6,485 bases of DNA from Desulfobacteraceae bacterium (GTDB lineage: Bacteria > Desulfobacterota > Desulfobacteria > Desulfobacterales > JAUWMJ01): the NCBI GenBank assembly GCA_030612225.1, contig JAUWOH010000180.1, forward strand, positions 1 to 6,485, written 5' to 3'. The position numbers and the translations under genes are program-made. The notes under the pieces are model-generated. The model saw only the letters and a list, made by a program, of their open reading frames with translations, did no database searches and was not told the origin of the DNA. Positions 1-5,258 of this stretch are shown piece by piece (the stretch's first letter is position 1; each line of letters begins with the position of its first letter).

Positions 1-63
1 TTCAGGCTTCTCTTTTTAAGCTTCAGGCTTCGCTTTTCAAGCTTCAGGCTTCTCTTTTCAAGC
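1..63. repeat. Three tandem copies of a 21-bp repeat
   Basis: Three consecutive 21-bp units (1-21, 22-42, 43-63) all begin TTCAGGCTTC or TTCAGGCTTCG-like sequence and end in AAGC, differing at only a few positions. The array may continue to the left of the window. No open reading frame or RNA fold explains it. It lies about 100 bp upstream of the promoter of the NAS-like operon, so a regulatory role is possible but there is no direct support; ordinary intergenic repeat expansion is the simpler reading. Confidence 0.85.
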
Positions 64-64
64 T

Positions 65-103
65 ACGACCCGACAAGACGACCCGACAAGACGCCCTGAC
101 AAG
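65..103. repeat. Three tandem copies of a 13-bp repeat
   Basis: Units at 65-77 and 78-90 are identical (ACGACCCGACAAG); the third, 91-103, differs at two positions (ACGCCCTGACAAG). The array follows directly on the 21-bp repeats, giving two unrelated tandem arrays back to back. The following 104-150 contains a small GCCT-AA-AGGC hairpin (125-134) and nothing else recognisable. Confidence 0.85.
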
Positions 104-162
104 TCGCAGGACAATCCATGCTTCGCCTAAAGGCTACGCAAGACAAGGGTAAAGGGATGTTT

Positions 163-191
163 TTGACATCTTCGCGTTTTGGCGTTATAGT
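163..191 (+). promoter_or_regulatory. Sigma-70-type promoter of the NAS-like operon
   Basis: A perfect -35 hexamer TTGACA (163-168) is followed by a 17-bp spacer and a -10 hexamer TATAGT (186-191, five of six consensus bases). Transcription would start near 198, leaving a leader of about 32 nt before the ATG at 230. This is the best promoter-like sequence seen in the window and it points into the three-gene operon. No clear operator for Fur, Zur or NikR was recognised around it; the GTTATA at 184-189 could be one half of a Zur-like palindrome, but the other half is absent. Confidence 0.7.
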
Positions 192-229
192 CAATTTATT
201 CCTTTTAAAAAACGAGAGAAAAACAAATA

Positions 230-1111
230 ATGCATGATATCAACTATTCCCACCGGCACGAACTGATTGAACACGACTTTTTGGGCTGCTGTAAAAACTG
301 CCGGACCAGCCTTGAAATAATAAAACCGCATATCATGGCGTTTGCCGGAAATATTAAAGGTTATACCAAAAAGATGCTTGCGGCTCTCAAGCCTGAAGAA
401 CTTTATCGACTATATCAGCTTCTGGACGATCTCGCTCACATGGAGGCCGGGGGCAACCTTGCAGACCTTATCCTGGAAGAACCTGACATACGGGTCCAAC
501 TGCCTTTGATTCGCTCGTATTATTCAACATTTTTAGATATTCATGAGACTCATCTGGCAAAAAACCTGCTTAAATCACACTCACCGTGGGAAACGTTAAA
601 AGCTTTTCCCCTTTATCCTCGATATGAGACCCTTGTAAGAAATCAGATCGAGGCCATGCATATTGAAACAGACAGCACACTGGTATTCATCGGGTGCGGT
701 CCTGTACCGATAAGCCTGATTCTTATGAGTCGTATCTATGGACTCCGATCTGTCGGGTTGGATATCTCAGCAAAAACCGTCGAGTTGTCAAAAAAAGTCA
801 TAAAATGCCTTGAACTGGAAAATAAAATCAAAATTATCTGCGGAGATGACTCTAATCTTAAAAAAATCGATTGGGATATGGTACTGGTTTCGGCCCTTGC
901 AGAACCCAAAGCCAGAATTTTCAAGAGCCTTCGAGAAATCTTGAAAAACCGTAAAAAACATGTTCCGGTTGTTTTCCGTACTTATACCGGAATGCGTGCC
1001 GTCCTGTATGAACCGGTTAAGCCTGACGATATCAAAGGATTTAAAATTATTAGACAAGTTCTTCCCACAGGGCAGGTTAACAATACGACCGTTTTTGCAA
1101 AGCTTCTATGA
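230..1111 (+). CDS. Nicotianamine synthase-like SAM-dependent aminobutyrate transferase (first paralogue)
   Basis: This 293-residue protein belongs to the nicotianamine synthase (NAS/CntL) family, which moves the 3-amino-3-carboxypropyl group of SAM onto an amino-acid acceptor. Visible family marks are FPLYPRY (126-132; FPYYxNY in plant NAS), the SAM-binding glycine segment VFIGCGPVPISL (152-163), the acid after strand beta-2 (D178 in GLDIS), the strand-4 segment DMVLVSAL (216-223), and the C-terminal GFKIIRQVLPTGQVNNTTVF (270-289; plant NAS has GF...YHPTxxVxNSVV). E106 in HETH aligns with a glutamate in the second paralogue, close to where NAS has active-site acids. The N-terminus carries an unusual GCCKNC cluster (C20, C21, C24). 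The ATG has only a weak GAGAG ribosome site (214-218, 11 nt away). It is the first gene of the operon and ends directly against the next start. The family is clear; the acceptor and product cannot be read from the sequence. Being cytoplasmic is expected, as no signal peptide or membrane segment is seen. Confidence 0.85.
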   Translation: MHDINYSHRHELIEHDFLGCCKNCRTSLEIIKPHIMAFAGNIKGYTKKMLAALKPEELYRLYQLLDDLAHMEAGGNLADLILEEPDIRVQLPLIRSYYSTFLDIHETHLAKNLLKSHSPWETLKAFPLYPRYETLVRNQIEAMHIETDSTLVFIGCGPVPISLILMSRIYGLRSVGLDISAKTVELSKKVIKCLELENKIKIICGDDSNLKKIDWDMVLVSALAEPKARIFKSLREILKNRKKHVPVVFRTYTGMRAVLYEPVKPDDIKGFKIIRQVLPTGQVNNTTVFAKLL

Positions 1112-2047
1112 ATGAAAGAAAATTCGTTAGACACAATTAGAAATAAATTTCTTGATATATATGCCGCCATACGCAATCTGTCAGATGTTGAAATTTTAAA
1201 TAGCCCTGATGATATCTTTCGTCCTCATTTTGAAAGACTAAATCGCCTGGCCGCAATCGATGTTAACGATTCTTTAGCGGATAAAATTTTTCATGACCTT
1301 AAACTTCAACCGGTTATAAAACATATCTCCCATCTTAAAAGAATCAACGGGCTCAGAATGGAAATTGAGTTTGCCCGGTCGATTATCGCAGGTCCTGATC
1401 CGTGGACCATGATTGAAAACTTTGTATATTATCCCAATTATCTTGAACTGGCGAAGATGGAATATAAAGGCGGCAATCTCAGGCGGGGAAACCGGGTTGT
1501 GTTTTTAGGAAGCGGCCCGATGCCTCTGAGCCTTATCTGTCTTTGCAAACAATATGGCGTTGACGGTATCGGTATTGAACAGGTACCGGAATATATCAAA
1601 CTTTCCGAAAATCTAATTAAAAACCTTGGATTAGCCGGGCATATTCGTATCATGCAGGGAAACCACTTCTCTTTGCCTCTTGAGGATGATTGCCGGCTTA
1701 TCATGGTGGCAGCAGATGCTTTGCCCAAAGATGAAATTTTTTCCCATCTTGCAAAGGTATTGCCGGATGGAACAATGCTTTCTTACCGGATCTATGAAAA
1801 AGGTTTAAGACGTCTTTTAGATAGCCAATCGGTTTTCAATCTCCCCTCTGAATTTAAGGAATATGCCCGTATCCGTCCTGAACCACCTGTAAATAATACT
1901 TCGGTTTTCATAATCAAGAATACCGGCAGGTCATGTGAAACTTCGAAATGTACAAGGATCAGAAAGCAAAATACAGGAAACCAAAATGTCAAAAAAACTG
2001 TTGTATATCACAAAATCAATTCCAACCCCTTTTCTCATCGTGGATGA
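1112..2047 (+). CDS. Nicotianamine synthase-like SAM-dependent aminobutyrate transferase (second paralogue)
   Basis: This 311-residue protein is a second NAS-family member, clearly divergent from its upstream neighbour. It has FVYYPNYLEL (104-113), a SAM-binding segment FLGSGPMPLSL (131-141) almost identical to that of plant NAS (FVGSGPMPL), an acid after beta-2 (E156), LIMVAADALPK (196-206) and the C-terminal PVNNTSVFI (259-267). Glutamates E84 and E86 (MEIEFARS) lie where NAS has active-site acids. Its ATG directly follows the TGA of the previous gene and has no visible Shine-Dalgarno site, so translation is probably coupled. Family homology ends near residue 270. The last 41 residues are basic, unlike the family, and the final 62 nt are shared with the start of the next gene in another frame. 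A stop (TGA, 1936-1938) lies in a third frame, so the original stop may have been lost by a small indel. It probably works with the first paralogue, as partner or on a successive transfer step; that is inference. Confidence 0.85.
   Translation: MKENSLDTIRNKFLDIYAAIRNLSDVEILNSPDDIFRPHFERLNRLAAIDVNDSLADKIFHDLKLQPVIKHISHLKRINGLRMEIEFARSIIAGPDPWTMIENFVYYPNYLELAKMEYKGGNLRRGNRVVFLGSGPMPLSLICLCKQYGVDGIGIEQVPEYIKLSENLIKNLGLAGHIRIMQGNHFSLPLEDDCRLIMVAADALPKDEIFSHLAKVLPDGTMLSYRIYEKGLRRLLDSQSVFNLPSEFKEYARIRPEPPVNNTSVFIIKNTGRSCETSKCTRIRKQNTGNQNVKKTVVYHKINSNPFSHRG
1975..1980 (+). promoter_or_regulatory. Ribosome binding site fixing the start of the PLP enzyme
   Basis: AGGAAA at 1975-1980, with AGGA ending 7 nt before the ATG at 1986, is a well-placed Shine-Dalgarno site. 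It supports ATG 1986 over the in-frame GTG at 1935, which would add 17 residues that look unlike the family's N-terminus. The site lies inside the 3' end of the preceding NAS-like gene. Confidence 0.75.
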
Positions 2048-3098
2048 GGATATCTTAAAAAGAAATATCAACCGTATTCATGAATACGCAAACCGGCACG
2101 GATTTGTATTACGTCCACATGTTAAAACACATAAATCTCTTTATATTGCCCGTATGCAGATTGACTCAGGTGCAGTCGGCATCGCTGTGGCAAAAATAGG
2201 GGAGGCAGAAGTAATGGCAAAACCTGGTAATATTGACATTACCGTTGCTTGTCCTGCTGTGGGATTTGATAGCACACAGCGAATTGCCAAGCTTTCCTGC
2301 AAACTAAATATAAGGGTTGCAGCTGATTCCGAATATGGCATGAACGAACTTTCAATTGCAGCCGCTAAATACAATACCACCATAGGAATTCTCATCATGT
2401 TTGATGCCGGGCTTCACCGATGCGGAATTGCCTATCCTGAACAGGTCGTAAAGCTTGCCAGGCATGCAAAAACACTTCCCGGACTTCGCTATGATGGTAT
2501 TCAAATGTATTTAGGGCATTTGTATGGAGAAGCTGCCGGAAATCCGGAAAGTTTTAAGCAAATAAATCGTTTATGGGACCCTGTATATGAAGCCCTGTGC
2601 GTTTCCGGACTTCGGCCCGAAACAGTTTCTTCCGGCTCTACGCCATCTTTGGAAAATACGCATCTTGTCCATCATGTAAACGAAATTAAGGTGGGAACAT
2701 ATGTTTTAAATGACTATTTTGTTTTAAAGTTCGGCCATTGCAAACTTAACGATTGTGGAGCCCGTGTGGTAACAACCGTTGTCTCGGACGTGGTTAGCGA
2801 TCAGGTAATCATCGACGCCGGCTCAAAGGCTCTTTCAGCAAAACACTTATTGCGCCATGAAAACCTTGAAATGGGATATATTCCTGAATATCCCGAAGCC
2901 CGAATTTTTCGCCTACATGAAGAACAAGGCTGGATTGATGTAAGTAAATGCGTTAATCCGCCCCGAATCGGACAGCGCATGAGTATTGTGCCTGTAAATG
3001 TGGCACTTTGTATGAACCTTTATGACGAGTTTTACTCTTACACCGGTAAGGGAGTTGTGAAAAAAGAAAAAGTTGACGCCAGGGGATGCTGCAACTAA
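1986..3098 (+). CDS. Fold-type III PLP enzyme, D-threonine aldolase / D-serine dehydratase family, with altered metal site
   Basis: This 370-residue protein has the alanine-racemase-type PLP barrel followed by the C-terminal beta domain of the D-threonine aldolase / D-serine dehydratase family, and is of usual length. It opens with TPFLIVDEDILKRNI (14-28). RPHVKTHK (43-50) holds the expected Schiff-base lysine K47. FDAGLHRCGI (139-148), GIQMYLGHLYG (171-181), the phosphate-binding SSGSTPS (216-222), IDAGSKALS (276-284) and HEEQGW (311-316) follow in family order. In characterised members a C-terminal His and a Cys or Asp two residues later bind a divalent metal. Here the segment reads PVNVALCMNLYDEF (336-349), giving N338 and A340 at those places, so the metal site seems lost. 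Without it, aldolase or dehydratase chemistry is doubtful, and a racemase, epimerase or other PLP reaction becomes more likely. It overlaps the upstream NAS-like gene by 62 nt, so a role in the same pathway, perhaps supplying a D-amino acid, is a reasonable inference. Confidence 0.85.
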   Translation: MSKKLLYITKSIPTPFLIVDEDILKRNINRIHEYANRHGFVLRPHVKTHKSLYIARMQIDSGAVGIAVAKIGEAEVMAKPGNIDITVACPAVGFDSTQRIAKLSCKLNIRVAADSEYGMNELSIAAAKYNTTIGILIMFDAGLHRCGIAYPEQVVKLARHAKTLPGLRYDGIQMYLGHLYGEAAGNPESFKQINRLWDPVYEALCVSGLRPETVSSGSTPSLENTHLVHHVNEIKVGTYVLNDYFVLKFGHCKLNDCGARVVTTVVSDVVSDQVIIDAGSKALSAKHLLRHENLEMGYIPEYPEARIFRLHEEQGWIDVSKCVNPPRIGQRMSIVPVNVALCMNLYDEFYSYTGKGVVKKEKVDARGCCN

Positions 3099-3108
3099 GT
3101 TTTTTTTT
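3071..3108 (+). terminator. Possible intrinsic terminator of the NAS-like operon
   Basis: AGTTG (3071-3075) can pair with CAACT (3092-3096) across a 16-nt loop, overlapping the stop codon, and is followed by AAG and nine T residues (3100-3108). The T-tract is convincing. The stem is short, though the A-run before it can pair with part of the T-tract. Its position fits an operon ending after the PLP gene. Confidence 0.45.
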
Positions 3109-3168
3109 AGACAGTAACTTTGTTGGACTTTCAATTTTTAAACTTTTACTATATATACAGATCTCATT

Positions 3169-3200
3169 AAGTGGTTAAGTAGTTGAATCGTTAAGTTGTT
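3169..3200. repeat. Octamer repeat cluster, left arm
   Basis: Four consecutive 8-bp units read AAGTGGTT, AAGTAGTT, GAATCGTT and AAGTTGTT. A second cluster in the opposite orientation lies about 95 bp further on. The stretch 3177-3192 matches the reverse complement of 3294-3309 at 13 of 16 positions, so the two clusters could pair as the arms of a long imperfect hairpin in the gap before trkH. The gap contains no gene. It also holds a perfect 10-bp palindrome, TTTTCGAAAA, at 3244-3253. Confidence 0.65.
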
Positions 3201-3293
3201 GTTATAGTAATATCCATTTTTTGTTTGAAAATTAGACATTCGGTTTTCGAAAAGTTATAACATCTGGAAATAATAATGATGACTTTCCTGCTC

Positions 3294-3315
3294 AACCACT
3301 CAACTGCTTAACGAG
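3294..3315. repeat. Octamer repeat cluster, right (inverted) arm
   Basis: The + strand reads AACCACTC, AACTGCTT, AACGAG, which is the reverse-complement orientation of the left cluster. CTTAACGA (3307-3314) is perfectly complementary to TCGTTAAG (3188-3195). It lies 70 bp upstream of the trkH start. No clear trkH promoter was recognised among these repeats or between them and the gene. Confidence 0.6.
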
Positions 3316-3385
3316 GTCTGGGATATCAACATTACGGTTTTTTATTAGATGAATTTAGTTATCAATTTTTTAGTGTAGGATACCC

Positions 3386-4843
3386 ATGCATTTTTCTTCA
3401 ATAGCATATGTCTTGGGAACTTTATTAATTGTTACCGGCAGTTCAATGTCTTTACCGGTAATATGTTCCCTATATTATAATGAAGGAGATCTGTTTTCTA
3501 TTTTAATTTCCGGAATAATTATAATTGCATTGGGTCTGCCTTTCTGGCGGTTTTTTCGGAAAAGTCACGAGTTAAATATAAAAGACGGTATTTTCATTGT
3601 TGCTTTTGGATGGATTTTAATCTCTGCTGTTTCCGGCCTGCCTTTTATGATCTACGGATCGATTCCTTCTTTTACTGACGCTTTTTTTGAAATGATGTCC
3701 GGTTACACAACCAGCGGGGCAACTATACTTACCGATATAGAAGTTGTGCCTCATGGACTGTTGTTTTGGCGAAGCGAGACTCATTTGCTTGGTGGTATGG
3801 GATTTTTAACGTTAACTGTAATTTTTCTTCCCCACGGAATGGGAGGCCTTCGTATATTTCGAGCAGAATCGAGTCCCGGCCAGGTTATTACCAAAGAAAA
3901 ATTTATTCCCCGCAACAGAGATACCATGATCTGGCTCTGGGGTATATATCTGGCGCTAAACCTTTTAGAAACAGCTTTATTATGTTTTGGAGGAATGTCA
4001 CTTTTTGATTCTTTGTGTCATTCCTTCGGAACAGTATCAACTTCAGGATATTCTCCCTACAACGCCAGTATAGGATTTTACAACAATGCTTATTTTGACT
4101 GGGTTATCATTATCTTTATGTTTTTAGGCGGTATGACCTTTGTACTTTTTTATCAGATGTTGAAAGGGGACTGGAAAGCATTAAAAATAAATACTGAATT
4201 CCGCTGGTATGTGGGTTTTATACTGTTTTTTTGCGGCGTTGTTTCATGGATTTTATTCAAAGATAATACTTACAGCAGTTTAATGGATTCTATCAGATAT
4301 GGAACATTCCAGGTAATGTCTATCTTAACTACAACCGGATTCACTACTGCCGACTATGAAAAATGGCCTCAGGCCGCGCAGATGTTTCTGTTTGCGGTGT
4401 GTTTTATTGGAGCCTGCGCAGGGTCAACTACCAGCGGCATCAAGGTCGTCCATTACGTGATTATATGCAAATATATGGTTGCAGCAGTAAAGAAAATATT
4501 TTTGCAACCCATGGCTGTTATGTCAATCCGGCTTAACCAGCGTCCTGTTGACTCCTCGATAATAGACCTTTCCATCTGTTATTTTATAGTAAATATATTC
4601 ATGGTGCTGGCGGGGGGCTGTTTTATGGTTTTGGTAGATAATATGGACTATCTTACCGGCATGAGTTCCGTAATTGCCACGCTCATGAATATAGGCCCGG
4701 GATTCGGAGCAGTAGGACCGTCGCAAAATTATGCTCATATTTCTGATGTGGGAAAATGGTTCTTATCCTGGAATATGCTGGTCGGCAGAGTGGAAATGTT
4801 CTCAGCGCTGGTAATATTCTACCCGTCTTTCTGGAAAAAATAA
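3386..4843 (+). CDS. trkH: TrkH-type potassium uptake channel subunit
   Basis: This 485-residue integral membrane protein is the ion-conducting subunit of a Trk potassium-uptake system, which works with the cytoplasmic TrkA subunit. The superfamily's four pore loops with their selectivity-filter glycines are all visible: TTSGA (108-112), STSGY (218-222), TTTGF (315-319) and NIGPGFG (435-441). LLGGMGFLTL (134-143) and the preceding FWRS (127-130) match the conserved segment after the first pore loop, and RAESSPG (159-165) resembles the conserved RAE region of TrkH. Hydrophobic helices run through the protein, and its length equals that of E. coli TrkH. The ATG has an AGGA ribosome site at 3377-3380, 5 nt upstream. 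Residue E131 in RSETH, where relatives usually have an aromatic residue, is a small oddity. The gene is followed by a weak ATCCT/AGGAT hairpin with no T-tract. It is convergent with trkA. Confidence 0.95.
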   Translation: MHFSSIAYVLGTLLIVTGSSMSLPVICSLYYNEGDLFSILISGIIIIALGLPFWRFFRKSHELNIKDGIFIVAFGWILISAVSGLPFMIYGSIPSFTDAFFEMMSGYTTSGATILTDIEVVPHGLLFWRSETHLLGGMGFLTLTVIFLPHGMGGLRIFRAESSPGQVITKEKFIPRNRDTMIWLWGIYLALNLLETALLCFGGMSLFDSLCHSFGTVSTSGYSPYNASIGFYNNAYFDWVIIIFMFLGGMTFVLFYQMLKGDWKALKINTEFRWYVGFILFFCGVVSWILFKDNTYSSLMDSIRYGTFQVMSILTTTGFTTADYEKWPQAAQMFLFAVCFIGACAGSTTSGIKVVHYVIICKYMVAAVKKIFLQPMAVMSIRLNQRPVDSSIIDLSICYFIVNIFMVLAGGCFMVLVDNMDYLTGMSSVIATLMNIGPGFGAVGPSQNYAHISDVGKWFLSWNMLVGRVEMFSALVIFYPSFWKK

Positions 4844-4983
4844 TCCTGATAAGGATAGGCCGGAAAAATTGCCACAAAATACTCAACTAAGTGCTCTAAT
4901 TTGTTAATTCGATGACGTATTTTATATAGATTTCTTTCACCGCTCGCTTCACTCAAGACGCTGAGGACGCAAAGTTTAAAGTT

Positions 4984-5039
4984 TTTTCCTTTGCCGTTGA
5001 CCCCGCTTGTTGCGGGACAGGGACGCCAGCAAAGGAAAA
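4984..5039. repeat. Inner hairpin 1 of the palindromic element
   Basis: A perfect 11-bp outer stem, TTTTCCTTTGC (4984-4994) with GCAAAGGAAAA (5029-5039), encloses an inner CCCGC (5002-5006) / GCGGG (5012-5016) stem with loop TTGTT. No T-tract follows on either strand, so an intrinsic terminator is unlikely. Confidence 0.8.
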
Positions 5040-5112
5040 TCAATCATCGCTTAATTTGTTACAGCTATATGTTTTTATATCAAATTAGTTTTTCCCGCAG
5101 GGATGAATTTTT

Positions 5113-5171
5113 TTATTGCTTTCCGCGCTTTTATCCCGCTTTAGTTAGCGGGGCTCAGCGGAAAGCAATAA
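5113..5171. repeat. Inner hairpin 2 of the palindromic element
   Basis: A perfect 14-bp outer stem, TTATTGCTTTCCGC (5113-5126) with GCGGAAAGCAATAA (5158-5171), encloses an inner CCCGCT (5135-5140) / AGCGGG (5147-5152) stem with a 6-nt loop. The layout copies that of hairpin 1: a pyrimidine-rich outer arm around a CCCGCTT-type inner stem. T residues lie before, not after, the stem on the + strand, which argues against terminator function. Confidence 0.85.
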
Positions 5172-5208
5172 CAATAAGGTTCTTTGCGTGCTTTGCGGCT
5201 TTGCGGTG

Positions 5209-5235
5209 AAAATAAAACATTATACGTAATCGTAT
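5209..5235 (-). terminator. Possible weak terminator of trkA
   Basis: Read on the minus strand, just past the trkA stop, ATACG and CGTAT form a 5-bp stem around a 4-nt loop (5222-5235), followed by AATGTTTTATTTTC. The stem is short and AT-rich and the T-tract interrupted, so this is tentative. Confidence 0.3.
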
Positions 5236-5258
5236 TTAAGAATATATGTACTAAGGTA

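Larger units (their letters stand above)
4935..5211. repeat. Nested palindromic intergenic element between trkH and trkA
   Basis: The 277-bp element is bounded by TTTCACCGC (4935-4943) and its exact reverse complement GCGGTGAAA (5203-5211). A second co-linear pair lies just inside: ACGCAAAG (4967-4974) and CTTTGCGT (5182-5189). Within these arms are two strong hairpins listed separately. No coding sequence is supported: the short frames that cross it have no recognisable content. It accounts for most of the gene-free 415 bp between trkH and trkA (4844-5258). The flanks show no obvious target-site duplication, so calling it a transposed MITE is not supported. It resembles the degenerate CACCGCAAAG-type repeats seen in many environmental genomes, which is recollection rather than a search result. 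Confidence 0.65.

Noticed and set aside
1..103. CRISPR array
   Set aside because: The repeats are directly contiguous with no spacers, and no cas gene is present.
184..197. Zur-like operator at the operon promoter
   Set aside because: Only one half-site (GTTATA) is present; the second half does not match. Similar GTTATA sequences at 3201 and 3254 are likely chance in AT-rich DNA.
1935..1985. Upstream GTG start for the PLP gene (17 extra residues)
   Set aside because: The added residues do not resemble the family N-terminus and lie inside the preceding gene, while ATG 1986 has a well-spaced AGGA site.
4843..4856. ATCCT/AGGAT hairpin after trkH as a terminator
   Set aside because: The stem is only 5 bp and no T-tract follows.
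4984..5171. Hairpins as a bidirectional terminator for trkH and trkA
   Set aside because: Neither hairpin is followed by a T-tract on either strand.
4935..5211. MITE-type mobile element
   Set aside because: Inverted ends exist but no target-site duplication is visible in the flanks, and no second copy can be checked here.
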